Positions 20,978 through 31,414 of a stretch of DNA of 64,000 bases are shown here, piece by piece. The stretch's first letter is position 1. Every line of letters starts with the position of its first letter. The position numbers and the translations under genes were made by a program. Source of the stretch: Martelella alba (GTDB lineage: Bacteria; Pseudomonadota; Gammaproteobacteria; Enterobacterales; Enterobacteriaceae); assembly GCF_005217455.1 (NCBI RefSeq), contig NZ_SZPQ01000025.1, positions 1 to 64,000 of the forward strand, in the 5' to 3' direction. A model generated the notes under the pieces. That model was not told the origin of the DNA. It did no database searches and saw only the letters and a list, made by a program, of their open reading frames with translations.

Positions 20978-20995
20978 GCCCGCTGATTGGCGGGC
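20978..20995 (+). other. Hairpin just before nuoG ribosome site
   Basis: GCCCGC/GCGGGC with a 6-base loop ends five bases before the nuoG ribosome binding site in the 89-base nuoF-nuoG gap. No T run follows. It could stabilise mRNA ends or modulate nuoG translation. Confidence 0.45.
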
Positions 20996-21006
20996 CACAC
21001 GGAAGC

Positions 21007-23745
21007 ATGCTGACTATGGCTACCATTCATGTAGACGGCAAAGAATACGAGGTGAGCGGGTCGGACAATCTGTTACAAGCTTGTCTTTCCCTTGGCCTCG
21101 ATATTCCCTATTTTTGCTGGCATCCGGCGCTGGGCAGCGTCGGCGCTTGCCGCCAATGCGCGGTCAAGCAATACCAAAACGCCGATGATACCCGCGGCCG
21201 GTTGGTCATGTCCTGTATGACGCCGGCTTCGGACGGCACCTTTATTTCCATCGCCGACGACGAAGCCAAACAGTTTCGCAAAAGCGTGGTGGAATGGCTG
21301 ATGACCAACCATCCCCATGATTGTCCGGTCTGCGAGGAGGGCGGCAATTGCCACCTGCAGGACATGACGGTCATGACGGGCCAGAATTTCCGCCGTTACC
21401 GTTTCACCAAGCGCACCCACCGCAATCAGTATCTGGGGCCGTTCATTTCCCACGAAATGAACCGCTGCATCGCCTGTTATCGTTGCGTCCGCTATTATAA
21501 AGATTACGCCGACGGCACCGATCTCGGCGTGTATGGCGCCCATGACAACGTTTACTTCGGTCGTCCGGAAGACGGCGCGCTGGAAAGCGAGTTCTCCGGC
21601 AATTTAGTGGAAATCTGCCCCACCGGGGTATTTACCGACAAGACCCATTCCGAACGCTACAACCGCAAGTGGGACATGCAGTACGCGCCGAGCGTCTGCC
21701 AGCAGTGCAGCGTCGGCTGCAATACCAGCCCTGGTGAGCGCTATGGCGAGCTGCGTCGTATCGAAAACCGCTACAACGGCAGCGTCAACCACTATTTCCT
21801 TTGCGACCGCGGCCGGTTCGGCTACGGTTACGTCAATCTCAAGGACCGGCCGCGCCAGCCGCTGCAACGCCGCGGCGACGACTGGATCGGCCTGAATGCC
21901 GAACAGGCGATGCAAGGCGCCGCCGATGCGTTGCGGCGCGCCAAAAAGATGATTGGCATCGGTTCGCCCCGGGCCAGCGTGGAAAGCAATTTCGCCTTGC
22001 GCGAACTGGTGGGCGCCGATAATTTCTATACCGGTCTGGCCGCCGGCGAGCAGGCGCGGCTGGCGTTGATGTTGCGCGTATTGCGGGACGGCGGGGTGCG
22101 TACCCCATCCTTGCGCGAAGTGGAGAGCTACGACGCCGTGCTGGTGCTGGGCGAGGATTTGACCCAAACCGGCGCCCGCATCGCGTTGGCCGTCCGTCAG
22201 GCGGTCAAGGGCAAGGCGCGGGAAATGGCCGCGGCGCAGAAGGTGGCTGACTGGCAGATAGCCGCGGTGCAGACCATTGGCCAGCGCGCCCGCTATCCGT
22301 TGTTTGTGACCAACGTCGACGGCACCCGGCTGGACGATATCGCCGCCTGGACCTATTGCGCGCCGGTGGACGATCAGGCCCGACTGGGATTCGCCATCGC
22401 CCACGCCCTGGATGAAGCCGCGCCGGCGGTGACGGATCTGGACGGCGCGTTGCTGAGCCGCATCGACATGATCGCGCAAGCCTTGGCCGGCGCCCGCAAA
22501 CCGTTGATTATCTCAGGCAGCCAGGCCGGCAGCGAGGCCGTCATTGCCGCCGCCGCCAATATCGCCCGCGCGCTAAAACAGCGCGGCGCCGAGGTGGGGA
22601 TCACGCTGGTCGCCGCCGGGGCCAACAGTATGGGGCTGGCGCTGATGGGCGGCGGGTCCCTGGACGATGCCCTTGAACAACTCGAAGAGGGCGCGGCGGA
22701 CAGCGTCATCGTGCTGGAAAACGATCTTTACCGGCATGGCCCGGCGCAACGTATCGACGCCGCGCTGGAGAAAGCGGTGAATCTCATCGTGGTGGATCAT
22801 CAGCGCACCGCCATCATGGACAAGGCCGATTTGATTTTGTCGGCGGCCAGCTTCGCTGAAAGCGATGGCACGCTGGTCAATCAGGAGGGCCGGGCGCAGC
22901 GCTTCTTCCAGGTTTTCGATCCCGCCTATTACCAAAACGATACCGTGATGCTGGAAAGCTGGCGTTGGCTGCATTCCCTGCATTCGACCTACCTCAATCG
23001 CCGGGTGGACTGGACGCAACTGGATCATGTCATTTCGGCGTGCGCCGACGCCTTGCCGCAATTGGCCGGCATCGTTGATGCGGCGCCGGACGCCGCTTTC
23101 CGCGTCAGCGGCCAGAAACTGGCCCGCGAGCCCCATCGCTACAGCGGCCGGACCGCCATGCGCGCCAACATTAATGTGCATGAACCTCGTCAGCCGCAGG
23201 ATCAGGATACCATGTTCGCGTTTTCCATGGAGGGCAACAACAGCCCGCTGGCGCCGAGCGGGCAAGTGGCGTTCGCCTGGGCGCCGGGCTGGAATTCGCC
23301 GCAGGCCTGGAACAAATTCCAGGATGAAGTGGGCGGCCATCTGCGGCACGGCGATCCGGGCGTGCGCCTGTTGGCGCCGACCGACGGCGAAGGGGCCTAT
23401 TTCACCGTGATTCCGCCGGCGTTTGCGCCGTCCGCCGATGATAAGTGGCGGATCGCCCCTTATTACCATTTGTTCGGCAGCGAAGAAACCTCGCAGCGTT
23501 CGGCGGTTATCCAGGAACGGATGCCGAGTCCGTATGCGGCCCTTAATCGCCGGGACGCCGAGCGTCTGGGCGTCAATAGCGGCACGGTGATTGAGTTTAG
23601 TTGCGCCGGCCAGGCCGTGCGCCTGCCGGTCAGGTTCAGCGAAGCATTGGCCGCGGGCCAGATCGGGTTGCCGCTGGGGCTGCCCGGCATTCCGCCGGTA
23701 TGGGTGGGGCAAACAGCCGAAAATCTGCGGGAGGCGGCGCTATGA
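21007..23745 (+). CDS. nuoG: NADH:quinone oxidoreductase subunit G
   Basis: The 912-residue iron-sulfur subunit (E. coli about 908) has an N-terminal ferredoxin-like domain with a [2Fe-2S] site ([17 protein letters not shown]), a His/Cys region ([17 protein letters not shown]), a two-cluster segment ([24 protein letters not shown]), and the extra cluster N7 motif CQQCSVGC typical of E. coli-like enzymes. The rest is a molybdopterin-oxidoreductase-like domain without a cofactor role. The start could be ATG 21007 or ATG 21016; the latter has better distance from GGAAG and gives the familiar [13 protein letters not shown]. It overlaps nuoH by 4 bases. Confidence 0.96.
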   Translation: MLTMATIHVDGKEYEVSGSDNLLQACLSLGLDIPYFCWHPALGSVGACRQCAVKQYQNADDTRGRLVMSCMTPASDGTFISIADDEAKQFRKSVVEWLMTNHPHDCPVCEEGGNCHLQDMTVMTGQNFRRYRFTKRTHRNQYLGPFISHEMNRCIACYRCVRYYKDYADGTDLGVYGAHDNVYFGRPEDGALESEFSGNLVEICPTGVFTDKTHSERYNRKWDMQYAPSVCQQCSVGCNTSPGERYGELRRIENRYNGSVNHYFLCDRGRFGYGYVNLKDRPRQPLQRRGDDWIGLNAEQAMQGAADALRRAKKMIGIGSPRASVESNFALRELVGADNFYTGLAAGEQARLALMLRVLRDGGVRTPSLREVESYDAVLVLGEDLTQTGARIALAVRQAVKGKAREMAAAQKVADWQIAAVQTIGQRARYPLFVTNVDGTRLDDIAAWTYCAPVDDQARLGFAIAHALDEAAPAVTDLDGALLSRIDMIAQALAGARKPLIISGSQAGSEAVIAAAANIARALKQRGAEVGITLVAAGANSMGLALMGGGSLDDALEQLEEGAADSVIVLENDLYRHGPAQRIDAALEKAVNLIVVDHQRTAIMDKADLILSAASFAESDGTLVNQEGRAQRFFQVFDPAYYQNDTVMLESWRWLHSLHSTYLNRRVDWTQLDHVISACADALPQLAGIVDAAPDAAFRVSGQKLAREPHRYSGRTAMRANINVHEPRQPQDQDTMFAFSMEGNNSPLAPSGQVAFAWAPGWNSPQAWNKFQDEVGGHLRHGDPGVRLLAPTDGEGAYFTVIPPAFAPSADDKWRIAPYYHLFGSEETSQRSAVIQERMPSPYAALNRRDAERLGVNSGTVIEFSCAGQAVRLPVRFSEALAAGQIGLPLGLPGIPPVWVGQTAENLREAAL

Positions 23746-24719
23746 GTTGGCTAACATCGGATGTGATCGACGCCATCCTGACCGTAATCAAGGCCATCGT
23801 GATTTTGCTGGTGGTGGTATCTTGCGGGGCGTTCATGAGTTTCATCGAACGCCGGCTGCTGGGCTTGTTCCAAAACCGTTACGGGCCGAACCGGGTGGGG
23901 TGGGGCGGCTCGCTGCAACTGGTGGCGGACATGCTGAAAATGTTCTTCAAGGAGGACTGGATACCGCCGTTCGCCGATCGCATGATCTTCACCTTGGCGC
24001 CGGTTATCGCCTTCACCGCGCTGCTGCTGTCGTTCGCCGTGGTGCCGGTCAGCGCCAGTTGGGTCGTCGCCGATTTGAATATCGGCGTGCTGTTCTTCCT
24101 GATGATGGCCGGCCTGGGCGTCTACGCGGTACTGTTCGCCGGCTGGTCCAGCAATAACAAGTATTCTCTGCTCGGCGCCATGCGCGCCTCGGCGCAAACC
24201 CTCAGCTATGAAGTCTTTCTCGGACTGTCGCTCATGGGGGTGGTGGCCAGGGCCGGTTCGTTCAAACTGGGGGATATCGTCGCCTCCCAGGCCCATCTGT
24301 GGAACATCATTCCGCAGTTCTTCGGCTTCGCCACGTTTGTGCTGGCGGGCATCGCGGTCTGTCACCGGCATCCGTTCGATCAGCCGGAGGCTGAGCAAGA
24401 ATTGGCCGATGGCTATCATATCGAATATTCCGGCATGAAATTCGGCTTGTTTTTCGTTGGCGAATATATCGGTATCGTGACGGTTTCCGCCCTGATCGTA
24501 ACGCTGTTTTTTGGCGGCTGGCAGGGGCCGTTCCTGCCCTCGTTCGTCTGGTTCGCCATCAAGACCGCCTTCTTCATGATGATGTTTATCCTGATTCGCG
24601 CGGCGTTGCCCCGACCGCGTTATGATCAGGTGATGGCTTTCGGCTGGAAAATCTGCCTGCCGTTGACGCTGTTAAACCTGCTGGCGACAGCGGCGGTCGT
24701 CTTGTACAACGCTCAATAA
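23742..24719 (+). CDS. nuoH: NADH:quinone oxidoreductase subunit H
   Basis: The 325-residue membrane subunit (same length as E. coli) has eight predicted spans and joins the peripheral and membrane arms near the quinone site. Family markers are [20 protein letters not shown], the acidic loop [21 protein letters not shown] near residue 210-230, and [13 protein letters not shown]. The ATG at 23742 overlaps the nuoG stop. Confidence 0.97.
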   Translation: MSWLTSDVIDAILTVIKAIVILLVVVSCGAFMSFIERRLLGLFQNRYGPNRVGWGGSLQLVADMLKMFFKEDWIPPFADRMIFTLAPVIAFTALLLSFAVVPVSASWVVADLNIGVLFFLMMAGLGVYAVLFAGWSSNNKYSLLGAMRASAQTLSYEVFLGLSLMGVVARAGSFKLGDIVASQAHLWNIIPQFFGFATFVLAGIAVCHRHPFDQPEAEQELADGYHIEYSGMKFGLFFVGEYIGIVTVSALIVTLFFGGWQGPFLPSFVWFAIKTAFFMMMFILIRAALPRPRYDQVMAFGWKICLPLTLLNLLATAAVVLYNAQ

Positions 24720-24733
24720 GGGGTGAGAAAACC

Positions 24734-25276
24734 ATGACATTAAAAGAGTTGGTTGTGGGTTGCGGCACCCAGCTACGCAGTATTTGGTTGATCGGTATGC
24801 AGGCGTTCAGCAAGCGCGAAACCCAGATGTATCCCGATGTACCGGTCAATCCGCCGCCCCGTTTTCGCGGCCGTATCGTCCTGACCCGGGATCCGGACGG
24901 CCAGGAGCGCTGCGTGGCCTGCAATTTGTGCGCCGTTGCCTGTCCGGTATCCTGTATTTCCCTGCAAAAAGCTGAAACCGTGGACGGGCGCTGGTATCCG
25001 GAATTCTTTCGCATCAATTTTTCCCGCTGCATCTTCTGCGGCTTGTGCGAGGAAGCCTGTCCCACCACGGCTATTCAACTGACGCCGGATTTCGAAATGG
25101 GCGAGTATCGGCGGCAGGACCTGGTCTACGAGAAAGAAAATCTGCTGATCTCCGGACCGGGCAAATACCCGGAATACAATTTCTACCGGATGGCCGGTAT
25201 GGCGATCGCCGGCAAAGACAAGGGCGAGGCGGAAAACGAAGCCAAGCCTATCGATGTCAAGGCGTTGCTGCCCTAA
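24734..25276 (+). CDS. nuoI: NADH:quinone oxidoreductase subunit I
   Basis: The 180-residue ferredoxin-like subunit (E. coli 180) binds two [4Fe-4S] clusters, N6a and N6b. The paired motifs are [12 protein letters not shown] (near 60) and [12 protein letters not shown] (near 99). It sits 14 bases after nuoH. Its end overlaps the ribosome binding site of nuoJ (AAGGAG at 25275-25280). Confidence 0.97.
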   Translation: MTLKELVVGCGTQLRSIWLIGMQAFSKRETQMYPDVPVNPPPRFRGRIVLTRDPDGQERCVACNLCAVACPVSCISLQKAETVDGRWYPEFFRINFSRCIFCGLCEEACPTTAIQLTPDFEMGEYRRQDLVYEKENLLISGPGKYPEYNFYRMAGMAIAGKDKGEAENEAKPIDVKALLP

Positions 25277-25286
25277 GGAGTTAAGC

Positions 25287-25847
25287 ATGGAAGTCGCTTT
25301 TTATATAGCCGGGCTGGTGGCGATACTGGCCACATTGCGGGTGATAACCCATACGCACCCGGTTCGCGCACTGCTCTACCTGATTGTCTCGCTATTGGCC
25401 ATTGCCTGCGTGTTCTTCACGCTCGGCGCCTATTTTGCCGGCGCGCTGGAAATTATCGTCTATGCCGGCGCCATCATGGTGCTGTTCGTGTTTGTGGTCA
25501 TGATGCTCAACCTGGGGGCGTCCACGGTCCGGCAGGAACGCGACTGGCTGACGCCGTCGACCTGGATAGGGCCGGGGATTTTGTCGCTATTGTTGCTCTG
25601 GGCCCTGATCCGCGCCATTTCCGGGTTGTCCGGGCATGAGATCAACGGCGAAATGATCAGTGCCAAAGCCGTGGGCACCACCTTGTTCGGGCCCTACGTG
25701 CTGGCGGTGGAACTGGCTTCCATGCTGTTGCTGGCCGGTCTGGTGGTGGCGTTTCATTTGGGACGCGAAGACCGGGAAGGGGACGCTCAATCCCGCGGGC
25801 CGAAGATCGGCGATGCGGTAAAAAGAAAATCGGAGGAGCAAGCATGA
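25287..25847 (+). CDS. nuoJ: NADH:quinone oxidoreductase subunit J
   Basis: The 186-residue membrane subunit has five helices. The conserved third helix [21 protein letters not shown] contains the pi-bulge region and Glu linked to proton-coupling rearrangement. The ATG at 25287 is 6 bases after AAGGAG, and the length agrees with E. coli NuoJ (184). It overlaps nuoK by 4 bases. Confidence 0.97.
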   Translation: MEVAFYIAGLVAILATLRVITHTHPVRALLYLIVSLLAIACVFFTLGAYFAGALEIIVYAGAIMVLFVFVVMMLNLGASTVRQERDWLTPSTWIGPGILSLLLLWALIRAISGLSGHEINGEMISAKAVGTTLFGPYVLAVELASMLLLAGLVVAFHLGREDREGDAQSRGPKIGDAVKRKSEEQA

Positions 25848-26146
25848 TCCCGTTAACCCACGGACTCATTCTGGCCGCCATTCTGTTTGTTCTCGGCCTG
25901 ACGGGCATGTTGATCCGCCGCAATCTGCTGTTCATGCTGCTGGGTTTGGAAGTCATGATTAACGCCGCCGCCCTGGCCTTTGTGGTGGCGGGCAGTTACT
26001 GGGGGCAGGCTGACGGGCAGGTGATGTATATTCTCGCCATCAGTCTCGGCGCGGCCGAGGCCAGTATTGGTTTGGCGTTGTTGCTGCAACTGCATCGCCG
26101 CCGCCAGAACCTGAATATCGATAAAGTCAGCGAGATGCACGGATGA
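25844..26146 (+). CDS. nuoK: NADH:quinone oxidoreductase subunit K
   Basis: The 100-residue subunit has three transmembrane helices and is the MrpC/ND4L homologue (E. coli 100). Two conserved intramembrane glutamates are visible, in [13 protein letters not shown] and in [14 protein letters not shown]. Both ends overlap neighbours by 4 bases (nuoJ before, nuoL after), a tightly coupled cistron. Confidence 0.97.
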   Translation: MIPLTHGLILAAILFVLGLTGMLIRRNLLFMLLGLEVMINAAALAFVVAGSYWGQADGQVMYILAISLGAAEASIGLALLLQLHRRRQNLNIDKVSEMHG

Positions 26147-27984
26147 ACCTACTTTACTTAACCATTCTGTTTCCCTTGCTGGGATACCTGTTGCTGGCGT
26201 TTTCCCGCGGCCGCTGGTCGGAAAATGCGTCGGCCGTCGTCGGGGTCGGGTCGGTGGGGCTGGCCGCGCTCACCGCCTGTTGGGTGGCGCTGGATTTTCT
26301 CGGCCATCGGGCCGGCGACAGCGCGGTATTCACCCAGCCGCTCTGGACCTGGATGCAGGTGGATCACTTTAAGATCGCCGTCACGCTAAGCCTGGATGGC
26401 CTGTCCCTGACCATGCTGTCGGTGGTTACCGGCGTCGGGTTTTTCATCCATCTGTTCGCCGCCTGGTATATGCGCGGCGAAGAGGGCTACTCGCGCTTTT
26501 TCGCTTACACCAATTTATTTATCGCCAGCATGGTATTGCTGGTCCTGGCGGACAACCTGTTGCTGATGTATCTGGGCTGGGAAGGCGTGGGGCTGTGCAG
26601 TTATCTGCTGATCGGTTTCTTCTACACCGAGTCGAAAAACGGCGCCGCGGCGATGAAAGCCTTTATCGTCACCCGTGTCGGCGACGTGTTGCTGGCTTTC
26701 GCGCTGTTTATCCTGTTCACCCAGTTGGGCACCCTCAATTTCCGCGAGATGGCCGAGCTGGCGCCGCAGCATATAGCGGGTTCCCCGGCCATTTTCTGGG
26801 CGACGCTGATGCTGCTGGGCGGCGCCGTGGGTAAATCGGCGCAACTGCCGTTACAAACCTGGCTGGCGGACGCGATGGCCGGCCCGACGCCGGTGTCGGC
26901 GCTTATCCATGCCGCCACCATGGTCACCGCCGGGGTCTATTTGATCGCCCGCACCCACGGCTTGTTCCTGATGGCGCCGGAAGTCTTGCATCTGGTGGGC
27001 ATTGTCGGCGCCATCACCTTGGTGCTGGCGGGGTTCGCCGCGCTGGTGCAGACCGATATCAAACGCGTGCTGGCGTATTCGACCATGAGCCAGATAGGCT
27101 ACATGTTTCTGGCGCTGGGCGTGCAGGCGTGGGATGCGGCCATTTTCCACCTGATGACCCATGCGTTTTTCAAAGCACTGCTTTTCCTGTCCTCCGGCTC
27201 GGTGATCCTGGCCTGCCACCACGAACAGAACATCTTCAAAATGGGCGGCCTGCGCAAATCCCTTCCGCTGGTCTATGCCTGCTTCCTGGTGGGCGGCGCG
27301 GCGTTGTCGGCCCTGCCGCTGGTGACCGCCGGGTTTTTCAGTAAGGACGAGATTCTGTGGGGCGCGCTGGCCAACGGCAATATCAACCTTGAACTGGCGG
27401 GCGTGGTCGGGGCGTTCCTCACCTCGATTTATACCTTCCGTATGATTTTTATTGTTTTCCATGGCAAAGAACAGATCAAGGCCCATCCCGGCAAAGGCGT
27501 CAGCCACCACTTGCCGCTGGTGGTGCTGCTGGTGTTGTCCACCTTTGTCGGCGGCATGATTACCCCGCCGCTGGCCGGGGTTTTGCCGGCGCCGCATGGG
27601 GGCGAAGAAGGCAAGCTGACCCTGGAGGTCGTCTCCGGCATCGTGGTGGTGATAGGCATTCTTATCGCCGCGGCGCTGTATCTTGGCGAGCGCCGGATGG
27701 TGAAATCCATCGCCGCCAGCGTGCCGGGACGGTTACTGACCCTCTGGTGGTATCACGCCTGGGGATTTGACTGGCTCTATGACAAGCTGTTTGTGCGCAC
27801 TTTTCTGGCGGTGGCCAGGCTGCTGCGTCGCGATCCCCTCAACGGGCTGATGAATATTCCAGCGATAATGGCCCGTTGGGGTGGCCGTGCCCTGGTGTTG
27901 AGCGAAAACGGACAGGTGCGCTGGTACGCGGCTTCCATGAGTCTGGGCGCGGTCATTGTGGTGGCGCTGTTGATTCTGATTTGA
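26143..27984 (+). CDS. nuoL: NADH:quinone oxidoreductase subunit L
   Basis: The 613-residue antiporter-like proton channel (E. coli 613) forms the far end of the membrane arm and ends in the long lateral helix. Markers are [16 protein letters not shown] (channel Glu), [37 protein letters not shown], and [16 protein letters not shown] 127-base gap with no visible gene separates it from nuoM. Confidence 0.97.
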   Translation: MNLLYLTILFPLLGYLLLAFSRGRWSENASAVVGVGSVGLAALTACWVALDFLGHRAGDSAVFTQPLWTWMQVDHFKIAVTLSLDGLSLTMLSVVTGVGFFIHLFAAWYMRGEEGYSRFFAYTNLFIASMVLLVLADNLLLMYLGWEGVGLCSYLLIGFFYTESKNGAAAMKAFIVTRVGDVLLAFALFILFTQLGTLNFREMAELAPQHIAGSPAIFWATLMLLGGAVGKSAQLPLQTWLADAMAGPTPVSALIHAATMVTAGVYLIARTHGLFLMAPEVLHLVGIVGAITLVLAGFAALVQTDIKRVLAYSTMSQIGYMFLALGVQAWDAAIFHLMTHAFFKALLFLSSGSVILACHHEQNIFKMGGLRKSLPLVYACFLVGGAALSALPLVTAGFFSKDEILWGALANGNINLELAGVVGAFLTSIYTFRMIFIVFHGKEQIKAHPGKGVSHHLPLVVLLVLSTFVGGMITPPLAGVLPAPHGGEEGKLTLEVVSGIVVVIGILIAAALYLGERRMVKSIAASVPGRLLTLWWYHAWGFDWLYDKLFVRTFLAVARLLRRDPLNGLMNIPAIMARWGGRALVLSENGQVRWYAASMSLGAVIVVALLILI

Positions 27985-28111
27985 CGGCGGCCCACCGGCG
28001 GTCTGCGGGAACGACATTGCGAATGCACTGGGCGGGGGAGCGGAATGGTTAGCCGGTCCGCCGTCCAACAGCGAAATTTCAGGTTTTTATTATTAAGGGA
28101 CGCATAACGCC

Positions 28112-29647
28112 ATGCTATTACCTTGGCTGATACTTTTCCCCTTTATCGGCGGTCTGCTTTGTTGGCAAAGCGAGCGATTCGGCACCCGGGTGCCGCGCTG
28201 GATTGCCGTGATCGCCATGGGGCTCACACTGGCGCTTTCCCTGCAACTGTGGCTGCAGGGAAAGTACACACTGGTCTCGGCACAGGGGCTGCCGCAATGG
28301 CAATCTGAATTTCTGCTGCCATGGGTGCCGCGCTTCGGTATCGCTTTCCATCTGGCGCTGGACGGACTATCGCTGCTGATGGTGGTGCTGACCAGTCTGC
28401 TGGGGGTGTTGGCCATACTCTGCTCCTGGCGGGAAATCCAACGTTATCAGGGATTCTTTCATCTCAACCTGCTGTGGATACTGGGCGGGGTTATCGGGGT
28501 GTTTCTGGCTATCGACATGTTCCTGTTCTTCTTCTTCTGGGAAATGATGTTGGTGCCGATGTATTTTCTGATAGCGCTATGGGGACATCGCGCCTCCGAC
28601 GGGAAAACCCGTATCGCCGCCGCCACCAAATTCTTTATCTATACTCAGGCCAGCGGGCTGCTGATGCTGGTTGCCATTTTGGGCTTGGTGTTCGTGCATT
28701 ACCATGCCACCGGTATTTGGTCCTTCAATTATGAAGACTTGCTGCACACGCCCATGTCCCGGACGGTTGAATTTTTGCTGATGCTGGGATTCTTTGTGGC
28801 CTTTGCGGTGAAAATGCCGGTGGTGCCTTTGCACGGCTGGCTGCCCGATGCCCACAGCCAGGCGCCCACCGCCGGTTCCGTCGACTTGGCGGGGATATTG
28901 CTCAAAACCGCGGCTTACGGCCTGCTGCGTTTCAGTTTGCCGCTATTCCCCCATGCCTCCCACGCATTTGCGCCGGTGGCCATGTGGCTTGGGGTGATAG
29001 GCATTTTCTACGGCGCCTGGATGGCTTTCGCCCAAACCGATATTAAACGCCTGATTGCCTATACCAGCGTGTCGCACATGGGGTTTGTGATGGTGGCCAT
29101 TTATAGCGGCAGCCAACTGGCCTACCAGGGCGCGGTGGTGCAAATGATTGCCCACGGCCTGTCCGCCGCCGGGATGTTCATTATCTGCGGACAACTTTAC
29201 GAACGCCTGCATACCCGCGATATGCGCCAGATGGGCGGCTTATGGGGGCGTCTGAAGCTGCTGCCGGCGCTGACCCTGTTCTTCGCCGTGGCGACGCTTG
29301 GTATGCCGGGTACCGGCAACTTCGTCGGCGAGTTCATGATTCTGTTCGGCAGTTTCCCGGTGGTCCCGACCATTACGGTGATCTCCGCCTTCGGCTTGGT
29401 GTTTGCCTCGGTGTACTCGCTTATCATGATGCAGCGCGCTTACTACGGACCGGCCAAATCCAGCGAGGCCCTGCCCGGCATGTCCGCGCGCGAGGTGGCA
29501 ATCATCATGCTGCTGGTGGTGCTGCTGGTGCTGCTGGGATGTTTCCCGCAGGCGGTGCTGCAGACATCGCAGGCGGCGATGAACAACATACAGCATTGGT
29601 TTGCGCTGAATGATACAGGTTCAACAATTTTAACAACAAGGCCGTAA
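28112..29647 (+). CDS. nuoM: NADH:quinone oxidoreductase subunit M
   Basis: The 511-residue antiporter-like proton channel (E. coli 509) shows the channel Glu segment FFFWEMMLVPMYFLIALWG and the conserved KMPVVPLHGWLPDAHSQAPT and KRLIAYTSVSHMGFVM. The AAGGGA ribosome site is about 10 bases before the ATG. It is followed 6 bases later by nuoN. Confidence 0.97.
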   Translation: MLLPWLILFPFIGGLLCWQSERFGTRVPRWIAVIAMGLTLALSLQLWLQGKYTLVSAQGLPQWQSEFLLPWVPRFGIAFHLALDGLSLLMVVLTSLLGVLAILCSWREIQRYQGFFHLNLLWILGGVIGVFLAIDMFLFFFFWEMMLVPMYFLIALWGHRASDGKTRIAAATKFFIYTQASGLLMLVAILGLVFVHYHATGIWSFNYEDLLHTPMSRTVEFLLMLGFFVAFAVKMPVVPLHGWLPDAHSQAPTAGSVDLAGILLKTAAYGLLRFSLPLFPHASHAFAPVAMWLGVIGIFYGAWMAFAQTDIKRLIAYTSVSHMGFVMVAIYSGSQLAYQGAVVQMIAHGLSAAGMFIICGQLYERLHTRDMRQMGGLWGRLKLLPALTLFFAVATLGMPGTGNFVGEFMILFGSFPVVPTITVISAFGLVFASVYSLIMMQRAYYGPAKSSEALPGMSAREVAIIMLLVVLLVLLGCFPQAVLQTSQAAMNNIQHWFALNDTGSTILTTRP

Positions 29648-29653
29648 TTCGCC

Positions 29654-31111
29654 ATGACAATAACTCCTCAACAACTGATCGCACTGTTGCCGCTGTTGAT
29701 CGTCGGATTGACGGTGGTGGTTGTGATGCTGTGCATTGCCTGGCGGCGCGACCACTTCATTAATGCCACCCTGACGGTCATCGGCCTCAACCTGGCATTG
29801 CTGTCGCTGTTTTTCGTCGGCCATGTGGCGCCCCTGGAGGTCACTCCGCTTATCCGGGTCGACGGGTACTCGATGTTCTACACCGCGCTGGTGCTGGCCG
29901 CCAGCCTGGCCACCAGCACCTTCGCCTATCCCTGGCTGGCCGGTTATCCCGATAACCGCGACGAATTCTATCTGCTGGTGCTGATCGCCGCCATGGGGGG
30001 TATCCTGCTGTCGGGGGCCGATCATCTGGGGTCGATGTTTCTGGGCATTGAGCTTATCTCGCTGCCGCTGTTCGGCCTTATCGGCTACGCCTATCGGCAA
30101 AAACGGCCCTTTGAAGCCAGTATCAAATACATGCTGCTGTCCGCCGCGGCATCGTCGTTCCTGTTGTTTGGCATGGCGCTGGTGTATGCCGATTCAGGCA
30201 GCCTGTCGTTTGTCTCCCTGGGGCAGAAACTGGATGACGCCATGCTGCACGATCCGTTACTGCTGGCGGGACTGGGCATGATGATTGTCGGTTTCGGTTT
30301 CAAGTTGTCGCTGGTGCCTTTCCATTTATGGACGCCGGATGTCTACCAGGGCGCTCCGGCGCCGGTATCGACCTTCCTGGCCACCGCCAGCAAAGTGGCG
30401 ATATTCGCGGTGTTGATGCGGCTGTTCCTTTACGCCCCGGTGGCAAGCAGCGATACGTTGCGCCTGGTGCTCGGGATTATCGCGTTCTGCTCCATTCTGT
30501 TCGGCAACCTGATGGCCCTTAGCCAAAGCAATATCAAACGGTTGCTGGGCTACTCGTCCATCGCTCACCTGGGCTATATGCTGGTGGGGCTCATTGCCGT
30601 GCAGGCGCACCTGTTGTCCATGGAAGCCATAGGCGTTTATCTGGCCGGCTATCTATTTAGCAGCCTGGGCGCGTTCGGCGTGGTCAGCCTGATGTCCAGT
30701 CCCTACACCGGACCGGACGCCGATTCGCTGTTTTCCTATCGCGGACTGTTCTGGCATAAACCTATCCTGTCGGCGGTCATGACCGTGATGATGCTGTCGC
30801 TGGCCGGTATTCCCATGACGCTCGGATTCATCGGCAAATTTTATGTATTAGCGGCCGGTGTCAGCGCCCACCTCTGGTGGCTGACGGGGACCGTGGTGGT
30901 GGGGAGCGCCATCGGCCTGTATTATTATTTGCGGGTGATGGTCAGCCTGTATCTGAGTCCGCCGGAAAAATTACGGCGCGATACCCCCAGCAACTGGGCG
31001 TTGACCGCCGGCGGCGTGGTGGTGTTGATTTCCTCGCTGCTGGTGTTGCTGTTGGGGATTTTCCCACAGCCCCTGATTACGCTGGTGCGCCTGGCCCAGC
31101 CGTTTATGTGA
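29654..31111 (+). CDS. nuoN: NADH:quinone oxidoreductase subunit N
   Basis: The 485-residue antiporter-like channel subunit (E. coli 485) is the last gene of the operon. Family segments are [43 protein letters not shown] and [20 protein letters not shown] strong hairpin follows. Confidence 0.97.
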   Translation: MTITPQQLIALLPLLIVGLTVVVVMLCIAWRRDHFINATLTVIGLNLALLSLFFVGHVAPLEVTPLIRVDGYSMFYTALVLAASLATSTFAYPWLAGYPDNRDEFYLLVLIAAMGGILLSGADHLGSMFLGIELISLPLFGLIGYAYRQKRPFEASIKYMLLSAAASSFLLFGMALVYADSGSLSFVSLGQKLDDAMLHDPLLLAGLGMMIVGFGFKLSLVPFHLWTPDVYQGAPAPVSTFLATASKVAIFAVLMRLFLYAPVASSDTLRLVLGIIAFCSILFGNLMALSQSNIKRLLGYSSIAHLGYMLVGLIAVQAHLLSMEAIGVYLAGYLFSSLGAFGVVSLMSSPYTGPDADSLFSYRGLFWHKPILSAVMTVMMLSLAGIPMTLGFIGKFYVLAAGVSAHLWWLTGTVVVGSAIGLYYYLRVMVSLYLSPPEKLRRDTPSNWALTAGGVVVLISSLLVLLLGIFPQPLITLVRLAQPFM

Positions 31112-31120
31112 TTGGCCCTT

Positions 31121-31156
31121 CGCCCGGTGTCCTGCGGCAAGGCTGGACACCGGGCG
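31121..31156 (+). terminator. Strong hairpin after nuoN
   Basis: A perfect 12-bp stem CGCCCGGTGTCC/GGACACCGGGCG has a 12-base loop and starts 10 bases after the nuoN stop. The T run is poor (AATGTGTTG), but the stem is strong enough to end or protect the nuo transcript. Confidence 0.65.
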
Positions 31157-31347
31157 AATGTGTTGCCGGCCTTGCCTGTTTCCCGTGTTCCATCGCCCTT
31201 TTCCGCGCGTGTTTTTTTCCCGATCCTGGTGCCAATCCGCCTGAATGCCTTAACCGGCGTTCATCTTTGAAGCATTCCGCTTACTGCCGGGCGCAAGGCT
31301 AACGGCGGGTGAAAGACGACAAATACTTATCGTTAAAAAAAACATTA

Positions 31348-31401
31348 TTGACGCTTGTCATTGTTTGATGATGATATTTAGTGATAATGCTAATAAATCT
31401 C
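31348..31401 (+). promoter_or_regulatory. Fur box and promoter of the iron operon
   Basis: Positions 31383-31401 match 15 of 19 bases of the Fur consensus GATAATGATAATCATTATC. A promoter overlaps it: TTGTTT at 31361-31366, a 16-base spacer, and GATAAT at 31383-31388. An alternative -35 is TTGACG at 31348-31353. Fur bound with iron here would block transcription of the FTR1-family gene whose ATG is at 31415. Confidence 0.8.
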
Positions 31402-31414
31402 ATTGACTTTTGGT